A stretch of DNA of 64,000 nucleotides from Paractinoplanes ferrugineus (lineage in GTDB: Bacteria; Actinomycetota; Actinomycetes; Mycobacteriales; Micromonosporaceae). The notes under the pieces were generated by a model, which ran no database searches, was not told the DNA's origin, and saw nothing but the letters and a program-made list of their open reading frames with translations. Each line of letters begins with the position of its first letter. The first letter of the stretch is position 1. The stretch covers positions 1 through 64,000 of the forward strand of contig NZ_BOMM01000001.1 of assembly GCF_016862195.1 (NCBI RefSeq). The letters are read 5' to 3'. Position numbers and translations under genes: made by a program. Below, in pieces: positions 18,387 through 29,372 of this stretch.

Positions 18387-18941
18387 CTAACCCTCGGGGC
18401 GGTTCAGGATGCCGACCGCGACCTTGTGGATCGCCTCGGCGTCGGCCGGGTCCTTCACGGTGGCCTTGGCGCCGGTGACCGCGTACCACTCGTCGGCTTC
18501 CTTGTATTGCACCCGCACGACGACGTCGTTGCCGCTGACCTCGGTCTTCAGCGTCAACTCACCGGTGATCACGCCGGTTTCGTCGGTCATCACCCCGCCC
18601 TGCCCGGCGGTGATGTCGGTGGTGAGCGCCGCCGGCGGAGTCGCCGCAGCGGGCTCCGCCGGTTTGTTCACGATGGCGGCAACCTTGTCCGCGGCGGCGT
18701 CCACCGCGGCCACTGCCTTGGCCGCCGCTGCCGCGAGCGGTCCGGACCCCGCCGCCTTGTCCTCGGCCGGCTTGTCCTCGGCCGGCTTGTCGGCGACCGG
18801 CTGCGCCGGGGCCGGCTGGGGTGGGGCCGGCGGGGGTGGGGTCGCTTGCGTGGTGGCCGCCTTGGGCGGGGCTGGTTTGGGCGGAGCCGGCTTGGGTGCG
18901 GCGGGCTTCGGGGTGGAGCCGGTGGGAGCGGCGTCGCTCAT
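18387..18941 (-). CDS. hypothetical protein with Pro/Ala/Lys-rich N-terminus
   Basis: 184 residues from the ATG at 18941, which overlaps the stop of the upstream nuclease gene (TGATG). The first half is a low-complexity Pro-Ala-Lys chain with KPAEDKPAEDK and PKPAPPK repeats. The second half (residues about 100-184) looks like a small beta-rich domain: TGVITGELTLKTEVSGNDVV, VRVQYKEADEWYAVTGA, then AIHKVAVGILNRPEG. No signal peptide is visible. Translational coupling suggests it functions with the secreted nuclease, perhaps as a cell-associated partner, but nothing in the sequence proves this. Family not recognised. Confidence 0.65.
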   Translation of the reverse strand: MSDAAPTGSTPKPAAPKPAPPKPAPPKAATTQATPPPPAPPQPAPAQPVADKPAEDKPAEDKAAGSGPLAAAAAKAVAAVDAAADKVAAIVNKPAEPAAATPPAALTTDITAGQGGVMTDETGVITGELTLKTEVSGNDVVVRVQYKEADEWYAVTGAKATVKDPADAEAIHKVAVGILNRPEG

Positions 18942-19603
18942 CAGCACTTCTCCAGCATGTCGACTAGGGCCTTCTTCTCGGCAGTGGTGACCGTCAGCTT
19001 GAACTTGGTCTTCACCGCCACCCAGTCTGTCGCATACTCACACCACGCGCTGGAGTCGGTCGGTTTCCAGGTGGACGGATCCTGGTCGCCCTTGGATCGG
19101 TTGGACGACGCCGACACCGCTACGAGCTGAGGATCGTCCAGGTCGTTGGCGAAGGTTTCCCGCTGCGGGGTGGTCCAGGCAGCCGCGCCGGAACGCCACG
19201 CGTTGGCCAGCGGCACCATGTGGTCGATGTCGATCTGGGTCGGCGAGGTGATCGTCTTGCCGTCGTAGATGCTCTTCCAGGTGCCGGCCACCACGTTGCA
19301 TCCGGAGAGCTTGACCTTGGTGCCGTCGCGCTTGAGGACCGAGTCACGGACGTCGCAGTTGGTCCCGGTGCTCTTCCAGTGCGGGAACTTCTCCCGGCTG
19401 TAGCCCTTCATGGAGCCGGCCACCGCGACCTTGAGCCGGCCCAACTGGGCGGTGGCGTTACCGCCACCGGAACCGGAGGTCGAGGTGGTGGTCGGCGCGT
19501 TGGTGGAGCCGCCGCCGGCCGAGACGTTCTCGCACGCGGTGGTGGCGAGGGTCAGGGCGGCGGCGGCGACGAACAGAGTCCAGCGAGGAGTGTGAGGGGG
19601 CAC
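18941..19603 (-). CDS. secreted lipoprotein with DUF1524/HNH-type nuclease domain
   Basis: 220 residues from a GTG. The signal sequence TLFVAAAALTLATTAC ends in a lipobox-like TTAC. After a Ser/Thr/Gly linker comes a DUF1524-like domain: CDVRDSVLKRDGT, DIDHMVPLANAWRSGAAAW with the catalytic His, then FANDLDDPQLVAVSASSNRS and DPSTWKPTDSSAWCEYATDW. This pattern is common in actinobacterial extracellular HNH-type nucleases. Cysteine pairs could form disulfides outside the cell. The downstream Pro/Ala-rich gene overlaps by one base. Substrate (DNA or RNA) cannot be told from sequence. Confidence 0.8.
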   Translation of the reverse strand: MPPHTPRWTLFVAAAALTLATTACENVSAGGGSTNAPTTTSTSGSGGGNATAQLGRLKVAVAGSMKGYSREKFPHWKSTGTNCDVRDSVLKRDGTKVKLSGCNVVAGTWKSIYDGKTITSPTQIDIDHMVPLANAWRSGAAAWTTPQRETFANDLDDPQLVAVSASSNRSKGDQDPSTWKPTDSSAWCEYATDWVAVKTKFKLTVTTAEKKALVDMLEKC

Positions 19604-19661
19604 GCCTTAAGACTAGAAGTGCTCCGCCCGGTCTGCCCGAGTCGGTCCCTCGTGGGTGGAT

Positions 19662-19703
19662 CATCCCGCGCGCCGCCGGGTGACACGGCGGCACGCGGGG
19701 ATG
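19662..19703 (-). terminator. terminator-like hairpin after leuA
   Basis: Long imperfect stem, CATCCCGCG and GCCGCC on one side facing GGCGGC and CGCGGGGATG, just past the leuA stop on the minus strand. It also separates leuA from the nuclease gene on the same strand. Confidence 0.6.
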
Positions 19704-19706
19704 AGA

Positions 19707-21563
<1,857 letters not shown>

Positions 21564-21625
21564 TCACCCTACGTGATCAACCCGGAGGTCGCTAACTCAA
21601 CGCCCGGATCGTGGGAACGCCGGGG

Positions 21626-22408
21626 TCAGGCGGAGGGCAGCGGGCCGGCCGGTGGCCCGACCGTCGGCGGCAGGTTGTCGAGGCCCATGGCCGGCCCCGT
21701 CGTCTCCGGGCCGGGCAGCTGCACAGTGGCCGGCCCGACCACCTGACTGACCAGTTTGAGCACGCCGAAGCCGACCCGGGCGGCGGTCAGCACCCCGTCG
21801 GTGGCGTAGCAGTAGATGCCGATGTCGACCGGCGCCTGGATGGAGGCGGCGATCGAGTCGACCGAGTAGCAGGTGCCCTGCGCCCCGGCGAGTGGCTTCA
21901 CCTCGGTGACCGAGAGCGGCGACTGCCGGTCACGGAAGACCGGCAGCCACTGCCGGAACAGTCGCTCGACCTGCGGGGAGTTGTCCTTCGGCACCCGTTT
22001 GCCGGCCGCCGCGACCTTCACGCAGCCGGGCGTGATCGGGTTGCTGGGCGAGGAGACGGTGCACTGGTAGACCCCGGCGGCGGTGGAGACGATCGACACG
22101 TCGGTGGTGCCGCCGAGCATCGCCTTGCTCACGTCCACCCGCCAGGTGCCGTCGGCGGCGATGGTGGCGACGACGTTGTGCTGCCGGCCGCCGCTGTCGT
22201 CGTCGAGCGAGTAGAGCGCGGCGTACGCCTTGTCCTGCGCCGCCGCGGCCTTGCCGGCCAGATCGACCCGCGCGTCCAGGGCGGGGTCGTCGGCCAGGGT
22301 CGGCGAGGCCGACTGGGTCGGGGTCGCCTTGGGCGTCCCACCGCAGGCCGCGACGCAGCCCAGCATGATCAGGGCAAGGGCGGACAGAAGGCGGGAGCAA
22401 GGGCGCAC
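21626..22408 (-). CDS. putative lipoprotein
   Basis: 260 residues from a GTG at 22408 with GGAGG about 13 bases upstream; longer in-frame extensions lack a good start. MRPCSRLLSALALIMLG followed by CVAACGG gives a lipoprotein signal with a lipobox. The mature part has four further cysteines (QCTVSS, PGCVKV, GTCYSV, IYCYAT), suggesting two disulfides in an extracytoplasmic beta-rich fold, and a Gly/Pro-rich tail. It resembles LppX/LprG-like or other small actinobacterial lipoproteins only in general design; I do not recognise the family. Divergent from lysC, 164 bases away. Confidence 0.75.
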   Translation of the reverse strand: MRPCSRLLSALALIMLGCVAACGGTPKATPTQSASPTLADDPALDARVDLAGKAAAAQDKAYAALYSLDDDSGGRQHNVVATIAADGTWRVDVSKAMLGGTTDVSIVSTAAGVYQCTVSSPSNPITPGCVKVAAAGKRVPKDNSPQVERLFRQWLPVFRDRQSPLSVTEVKPLAGAQGTCYSVDSIAASIQAPVDIGIYCYATDGVLTAARVGFGVLKLVSQVVGPATVQLPGPETTGPAMGLDNLPPTVGPPAGPLPSA

Positions 22409-22572
22409 CGAGACATTCTCGCCTCCAAGTGCCGAACCGGCCGTCTCGCGTGTCTGGCGTGTCGCGTGGCCGAATTCTGGGATCAGCTGTCGGCCTCCGG
22501 CTCCGGCGCGACTACTGTGGTGGCGGATTGCCCTGACCGGGCGTTTTGAAGAAGCCGAAGGATTGGTTACCC

Positions 22573-23838
<1,266 letters not shown>

Positions 23839-23845
23839 GTCCTCG

Positions 23846-24898
23846 ATGGCGCAGCCGACGCTCGCCGTCGTCGGAGCAACCGGCTCCGTCGGCACCGTCA
23901 TGCTCGAGTTGCTCTCCTCCCGGCGCAACGTCTGGGGGGAGATCCGGCTGCTCGCCTCCGCCCGCTCGGCCGGCAAGGTGCTGAGCTGCCGGGGCGAGCA
24001 GCTCACGGTGCGGGAGCTGACGCCGCAGGCCTTCGACGGCGTCGACGTGGCCATGTTCGACGTGCCCGACGACGTGTCGCTGGAGTGGGCGCCGATCGCC
24101 ACCTCGCGCGGCGTGACCGTGGTCGACAACTCGGCCGCGTTCCGGATGGAGCCGGACGTCCCGCTGGTGGTCCCCGAGGTCAACCAGGAAGCACTGCGCC
24201 ACCGCCCACGCGACATCGTCGCCAACGCCAACTGCACGGTGCTGGCGATGATCATGGCGATCGGGCCGCTCCACCGGGAGTACGGCCTGCGCGAGTTGGT
24301 CCTCGCCTCCTACCAGGCCGCCTCGGGCGCCGGTCAGGTCGGCGTGGACACCCTGCACGACCAGCTCAGCAAGGTGGCCGGCGACCGGCTGCTCGGCTCC
24401 CGGCCGGGCAACGTTCGGCAGGCGGTCGGCGACGACCTCGGTCCGTTCCCGGCACCGCTCGCGCTCAACGTCGTGCCCTGGTCCGGCCTCCCCGAGCCGC
24501 TCGGCTGGTCCTCCGAGGAGCTCAAGCTGCGCAACGAGTCGCGCAAGATCCTGGGGCTGCCGGCGCTGAAGGTCTCGGCCACGTGCGTACGGGTCCCGGT
24601 GGTCACCGGCCACTCGATCGCCGTGCACGCCGTCTTCGCGTCCGAGGTCACCGCCGACGGCGCTCGCCAGGCCCTGCGCGGCGCCCCGGGCGTGATCCTG
24701 GTCGACGACCCGGAGGCGGGCGAGTTCCCGATGCCCATCGACGCGGTCGGCACCGACCCGTCATGGGTGGGCCGCATCCGCCGGGCGATGGACGACCCCC
24801 GGGCCCTGGACCTGTTCGTGACCGGCGACAACCGACGCAAGGGCGCGGCCCTCAACACCCTGCAGATCGCCGAGCTGATCGCCGCGGAGAAGAAGTGA
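23846..24898 (+). CDS. asd: aspartate-semialdehyde dehydrogenase
   Basis: 350 residues from the ATG at 23846 (MAQPTLAVVGATGSVGTVML). Reduces aspartyl phosphate to the semialdehyde using NADPH, the step after LysC. N-terminal Rossmann glycine motif GATGSVG, active-site cysteine in NANCTVLAM, glutamine in YQAASGAGQ and catalytic histidine in RVPVVTGHS are visible. The usual SNPNC reads ANANC here. Eight bases after lysC, with only a weak ribosome binding site, so translational coupling is likely. Confidence 0.95.
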   Translation: MAQPTLAVVGATGSVGTVMLELLSSRRNVWGEIRLLASARSAGKVLSCRGEQLTVRELTPQAFDGVDVAMFDVPDDVSLEWAPIATSRGVTVVDNSAAFRMEPDVPLVVPEVNQEALRHRPRDIVANANCTVLAMIMAIGPLHREYGLRELVLASYQAASGAGQVGVDTLHDQLSKVAGDRLLGSRPGNVRQAVGDDLGPFPAPLALNVVPWSGLPEPLGWSSEELKLRNESRKILGLPALKVSATCVRVPVVTGHSIAVHAVFASEVTADGARQALRGAPGVILVDDPEAGEFPMPIDAVGTDPSWVGRIRRAMDDPRALDLFVTGDNRRKGAALNTLQIAELIAAEKK

Positions 24899-24972
24899 GC
24901 ACCGCGGGGCGGGACGACCGCGAACTCGGGGTCGCCCCGCACGCACGGAACAGCTAGCCGGACCGGCCGCGA

Positions 24973-25491
24973 TCAGCTCAGGTCTTCGCGGGTCAGCAGG
25001 GCGCGCAGCTGGATGCCCTCGGCCGACAGCGCCTCGGAGCCGCCCTCCTGACGGTCGATCACGCACAGCGCGTGGTCCACGTGCGCGCCGAGTTTGCGCA
25101 GCTCACCTGTGGAGATGACGACCTGGCCGCCGGAGGTCACCACGTCCTCGACCACCAGCACTCGGCGGCCGGCCACCTCGGCACCCTCGGCGAGCCGGGC
25201 CGTGCCGTACTTCTTGGCCTCCTTGCGCACGAAGGCGGTCGGCAGCTTCGCGTGCCGGGCCAGCGCGGTCACCACCGCGATGCCGCCCATCTCCAGTCCC
25301 GCCAGCACCTCGGTGCCCTCCGGAATCAGCACCGCCATCCGCTCGGCCAACCGGTCGAGCAGTTCCGGGTCGGCCTCGAACTGGTACTTGTCGAAATACT
25401 CCGTGGCGGTGCGGCCGGAACGCAGAACGAACTCGCCGGTGAGCCGGCTGACGTCGCGGACCTGCCGGGCGAGGTCTTCAGAGGAAGTCAC
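24973..25491 (-). CDS. pyrE: orotate phosphoribosyltransferase
   Basis: 172 residues from a GTG at 25491 (MTSSEDLARQVRDVSRLTG). Converts orotate and PRPP to OMP in pyrimidine synthesis. The PRPP-binding motif is RVLVVEDVVTSGGQV; the flexible-loop lysines lie in RKEAKKYGTA; the N-terminal substrate region has KYQFEADP. Size fits the short bacterial PyrE. Divergent from the FIST gene by 92 bases. Confidence 0.93.
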   Translation of the reverse strand: MTSSEDLARQVRDVSRLTGEFVLRSGRTATEYFDKYQFEADPELLDRLAERMAVLIPEGTEVLAGLEMGGIAVVTALARHAKLPTAFVRKEAKKYGTARLAEGAEVAGRRVLVVEDVVTSGGQVVISTGELRKLGAHVDHALCVIDRQEGGSEALSAEGIQLRALLTREDLS

Positions 25492-25583
25492 AAGTAACAA
25501 GCCTGTCAGGCCGCTCGGGGACGGATGACAGCACCCCACACGCAACCACTCAGCAACCGACAAATGGTGCCGACTGGAGGGTT

Positions 25584-26744
25584 ATGCAGAGCATCCCGCA
25601 CCGTTGGTTCGGCGCCGGGCAGAGCAGTGCCGCGGATTCCGCCAAGGCCGGTGCCGAGGCCACGGCGGAGGCGATCGGTGGCCGTACGCCCAAAGCGGTC
25701 TTGGTCTTCTGTTCGGTCGCCCATGACCTGCCGGCGTTGCTCGCCGGCGTGCGTGAGCAGGCCGGCCCGGACGCGGCGATCGTCGGCAGCAGCACGATGG
25801 GCGAGATCGGCAACGCCGGGCTGACCGTGGGCGGGGTCGCGGTGGCGGCGCTCGGCGGGGACGGCTTCACCGTGCACACCCGGGCGGCGCACATCCACGA
25901 GTCGGATCCGCGCGCGGCCGGCGCGGCGGCGGCCGAGTCGCTGCGCGGCCTGCACGACGACCACAAGGTGCTGATCCTGCTCTGCGACGGGCTGACCGGG
26001 CATCCGCACGACATCGTCCGGGGCGCCTATTCGAGTGTCGGCGCGACCGTTCCGCTGGTCGGCGGCTTCGGCGCGGACGACCGGAAGTTCGAGCGCACCT
26101 ACCAGTTCCACGGCGACGAGGTGCTCACCAACTCGGTGGTCGGCCTGGCGCTCGGCTCGGACGGGCCGATCGGCATCGGGGTCGCGCACGGGTGGCGCCG
26201 CAAGGAACCGCCGATGATCGTCTCGAAGAGCCACGGCGCGCACATCTTCGAGCTCGACGGCGAGCCGGCCCTGGACGTCCTGCTGCGCCGCAACAACTTC
26301 ACCGGGACCGCCGACGAGTTCTTCGACCTGGGCCGGTCGCTGCAGCCGCTCGGACTGTCCCGGCGCAACGGCGAGGACATCCGGGTGATCCACGCCGGCG
26401 ACGACGAGGCCCGCTCGGTATGGGGCACCGCCGACGTGCCGCACGGCGCGCTGGTCTGGCTCATGGAAGCCGACCGGCAGGCGCTGCTCGACGGCGCCAC
26501 CTGGTCGTGCACCGAGGCGCTGGCCCGGCTCGACGGACTCAGCCCGCTCGGCGTCATCGCGTTCGACTGCGCCGGTCGGCGGGCGGGCCTGATGGACGGC
26601 GGGGTGGACGAGGAGATGGCGGTGATGCGGGACGCGCTCAAGGGTGCGCCGTTCGCCGGCTTCTACACGTCCGGCGAGATCGCCCGGGTGCGCGGCGCGA
26701 GTGGCCTGCATCACCTCACCCTTGTCACCCTCGCCCTGGCGTGA
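25584..26744 (+). CDS. FIST-domain sensory protein
   Basis: 386 residues. FIST N and C domains: KAVLVFCSVAHDLPALLAGV, IVGSSTMGEIGNAGLTVGGV, then LICDGL-type segment ILLCDGLTGHPHDIVRG and VPLVGGFGADDRKFERTYQF; the end (KGAPFAGFYTSGEIARVRGA) is typical of FIST C. FIST domains are thought to sense small ligands, possibly amino acids. Overlap with the next start (GTGA at 26741) and shared direction couple it to the c-di-GMP enzyme, so it probably feeds a signal into that pathway. Confidence 0.88.
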   Translation: MQSIPHRWFGAGQSSAADSAKAGAEATAEAIGGRTPKAVLVFCSVAHDLPALLAGVREQAGPDAAIVGSSTMGEIGNAGLTVGGVAVAALGGDGFTVHTRAAHIHESDPRAAGAAAAESLRGLHDDHKVLILLCDGLTGHPHDIVRGAYSSVGATVPLVGGFGADDRKFERTYQFHGDEVLTNSVVGLALGSDGPIGIGVAHGWRRKEPPMIVSKSHGAHIFELDGEPALDVLLRRNNFTGTADEFFDLGRSLQPLGLSRRNGEDIRVIHAGDDEARSVWGTADVPHGALVWLMEADRQALLDGATWSCTEALARLDGLSPLGVIAFDCAGRRAGLMDGGVDEEMAVMRDALKGAPFAGFYTSGEIARVRGASGLHHLTLVTLALA

Positions 26745-26746
26745 CG

Positions 26747-28915
26747 ATGCCCTGGACGCGTTTGCTCACCGAGTTCTTCACCGCGGTCAACGCCGCCGAG
26801 GACGAGCGGGACGCGATCTCCGGCGCGGTCGAGCTGGCCACCGAGATGGTCGAGGCCGAGGTGGGTGCGGTCGTACGCGACGGCAAGGTCCTCGGCGCGT
26901 ACGGCTTCGGGCCGGACGTTCCGCAGGCCCGGCTGCTGGGGGTGGCCGCCGGCGAGAACCTGCTCGACGTCGCCGGCATCGGCGAGTTGCATGCCGTGCC
27001 GAGCCCGCTGGGCAGCGGCGACGCGGACGCGCTGATCGTGGCCCGGCAGGGCCGGCCGTTCCGGGCCGAGGAACGGCAGTTGCTGCTCGGCATGGCCCAG
27101 GTGCTCGGTCTGGCCCTGCGAAGCATCCGGGTGCTGTCGGCCGAGCGGCATCTGCGGGCGGAGAAGGAACGGCAGGCCTCTTCCGCGCAGACCCGGCAGC
27201 GGCTGGTCGAGTCGTTGCTCACGATCCAGCGGGCGATCTCGGCCCGGCGCCCGCTGCCGGAGATCCTGGACGCGGTCACCGGCGGCGCGTCCGAGCTGCT
27301 GGCCGGCGCGACGGTGGCGCTGCTGCTCGCCGAGGGCGGCCCGGACCGGCGGCTCACCATCGCCTCCAACTGCGGCGGCGAGCTGTTTCCGGAGGCCACC
27401 GCGCGGGCGGCGATGACCTCCGGCACGGTGCTGATCCAGCCGGACGAGACCGGGACCCTCATCGCGACCCCGGTTCGGGTCACCGGCGAGATGGCCGGCT
27501 GCCTGGTCGCGCACCTGCCCGGCGGCACCGAGCAACACGCCGAGGAGCGCGACCAGCTCGACGCGTTCGCTCAGCAGGTGAGTCTCGCGTTGACCGACGC
27601 CCGCACCGTCGAGGCGGTCCGCGAGGCGCACCACGACCCGGTCACCGGCCTGCCCAACCGGGCCCTGTTCCTCAAGATCCTCAACCGCGTACTGGCTTCC
27701 CGGGTCATCTCGACCGACCCGACGAGTGTGCTCTTCATCGATCTGGACCGCTTCAAGGCGGTGAACGACAGCCTCGGCCACGAGGCCGGAGACCAACTGC
27801 TCGCGCTGGTCGCGAGACGGCTGCGAGGTTGCGTACGGGCGTCCGACACCACCGCCCGACTCGGCGGGGACGAGTTCGCCGCGATCCTGCACGACTCCCC
27901 GAAGGAGGCCGCCACCATCGTCGGTGACCGGATCGTGGCCGCGATCAAGGAACCGTTCCGGGTGGCCGGTCGGGAGATCTTCATCGGTGCCAGCGTCGGC
28001 GTCGCGGTGTCCCGGGAATCCGCGGAGAAGTCCGAGGCCCTGCTGCACAACGCGGACGTCGCGATGTACCGCGCCAAGAAGGACGGCCCGGGCCGGGTGC
28101 TGGTCTACGAGCCGTACATGCACGCCGAGGCGCTCGACCACCTCAGCCTGCGCGGTGACCTGCAACGAGCGCTGCGCGAGGGCGAGTTCCGCCTGCAGTA
28201 CCAACCTCTGGTCCGGCTCGCCGACGGGGTGCCGGCCGGGGTCGAGGCGCTGATCCGCTGGCACAGCCCGACCCGCGGTCTCGTGTCGCCCGTCGACTTC
28301 ATCCCGATGGCCGAGGAGTTCGGCCTGATCGTCGAGATCGGTCAATGGGCGCTCGAGACCAGCGCCCGCCAGGTGGCCGCGTGGCGGCGCGAGTTCCCCG
28401 ACCTGGGTCTGAACGTCAACGTCTCGGGCCACCAACTGGTGCACCCGCGCTTCGCCGACAACGTCATGCGTGCGCTGGCCATCGCCGGTCTGCCGTCCAG
28501 CGCGGTGACCCTGGAACTGACCGAGTCGGTGCTGATGAGTGAGCCCGACCTCGGTAAGGCCGCCCTGCACACCCTGCGGAGTCTGGGTGTCCAGCTGTCC
28601 ATCGACGACTTCGGCACCGGTTACTCGTCGCTCGCCTATCTGCGTGAGCTGCCGGTCGACGAGCTGAAGATCGATCGGGCCTTCATCGCGCGGGCCGAGC
28701 TGACCGGTGAGGACCTGGCGCTGGTGCGCACGATCGTCGAGCTCGCGCAGATCCTCGGCCTGCGTACGGTGGCCGAGGGCATCGAGAACGCGGCCCAGTT
28801 GCTGGCGTTGCGCGGGCTGGGCTGCGGCTATGGCCAGGGCTACCATCTGTGTCGGCCGACCGATCCCGAAGAAGTGCCATCGCGCCTGCTCACGGCGCTG
28901 GTCGAGCACCGATGA
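26747..28915 (+). CDS. GAF-GGDEF-EAL bifunctional c-di-GMP enzyme
   Basis: 722 residues from the ATG at 26747; a GTG at 26741 overlapping the upstream stop would add two residues. Two GAF-like sensor regions occupy residues about 1-290 (TEFFTAVNAAEDERDAISGA; LLTIQRAISARRPLPEILDA). The GGDEF domain has an intact active site (TARLGGDEFAAIL, near residue 372) and the EAL domain has GVEALIRWHSP (near 499), TELTESVL-like LELTESVLMS, DDFGTGYSSL and KIDRAF. Both synthesis and hydrolysis of c-di-GMP look possible. No membrane segments, so a cytosolic sensor enzyme, coupled to the FIST gene. Confidence 0.94.
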   Translation: MPWTRLLTEFFTAVNAAEDERDAISGAVELATEMVEAEVGAVVRDGKVLGAYGFGPDVPQARLLGVAAGENLLDVAGIGELHAVPSPLGSGDADALIVARQGRPFRAEERQLLLGMAQVLGLALRSIRVLSAERHLRAEKERQASSAQTRQRLVESLLTIQRAISARRPLPEILDAVTGGASELLAGATVALLLAEGGPDRRLTIASNCGGELFPEATARAAMTSGTVLIQPDETGTLIATPVRVTGEMAGCLVAHLPGGTEQHAEERDQLDAFAQQVSLALTDARTVEAVREAHHDPVTGLPNRALFLKILNRVLASRVISTDPTSVLFIDLDRFKAVNDSLGHEAGDQLLALVARRLRGCVRASDTTARLGGDEFAAILHDSPKEAATIVGDRIVAAIKEPFRVAGREIFIGASVGVAVSRESAEKSEALLHNADVAMYRAKKDGPGRVLVYEPYMHAEALDHLSLRGDLQRALREGEFRLQYQPLVRLADGVPAGVEALIRWHSPTRGLVSPVDFIPMAEEFGLIVEIGQWALETSARQVAAWRREFPDLGLNVNVSGHQLVHPRFADNVMRALAIAGLPSSAVTLELTESVLMSEPDLGKAALHTLRSLGVQLSIDDFGTGYSSLAYLRELPVDELKIDRAFIARAELTGEDLALVRTIVELAQILGLRTVAEGIENAAQLLALRGLGCGYGQGYHLCRPTDPEEVPSRLLTALVEHR

Positions 28916-29013
28916 TCACCCGTCCGCGTACTTGATTCGCGGTCTACTACATCGGAGATCCTTTTGGGGTACTTTTCGCCTAAATGGTGCTAATTACTCG
29001 GAAGGAACATTCC

Positions 29014-29313
29014 GTGACACCCTTCGCATTGTTCTTCCTCATCGCACTCGCCGGCTCGTCCTGCTTCGCCTTAGGCCGTGCTCTGGGCCGCGGCGAACGC
29101 TACGAAAAGGGATATCGGGAAGGCTTCCGCGACGGCGAGACCGGCTCCTTGGCCCGAGCGGCACGCCTGATCCAACTGAACGGCCGCCCCGCCATCGCGC
29201 CCGCGGTCGAAACCATGCTCGGCCCCTACGCCGTGCCGCAGCAACAACTGCCGGGCCGCACGGTCGGACCGGCGGTGGCTTCGGTTCCGGTGCGACCGCA
29301 ACTCGCCCTTTAG
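29014..29313 (+). CDS. small membrane-anchored protein
   Basis: 99 residues from a GTG with GAAGGA eight bases upstream. One N-terminal helix (MTPFALFFLIALAGSSCFAL) is followed by a charged stretch (GRGERYEKGYREGFRDGETG) and a Pro/Val-rich tail. Family not recognised. It stands alone between the c-di-GMP gene and a convergent gene. Confidence 0.6.
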   Translation: MTPFALFFLIALAGSSCFALGRALGRGERYEKGYREGFRDGETGSLARAARLIQLNGRPAIAPAVETMLGPYAVPQQQLPGRTVGPAVASVPVRPQLAL

Positions 29314-29372
29314 ATCTCCCATTCCACAGACCCGGGTGTACGGCGTAAAGCCGTCCCCGGGTCTCCGCACAT

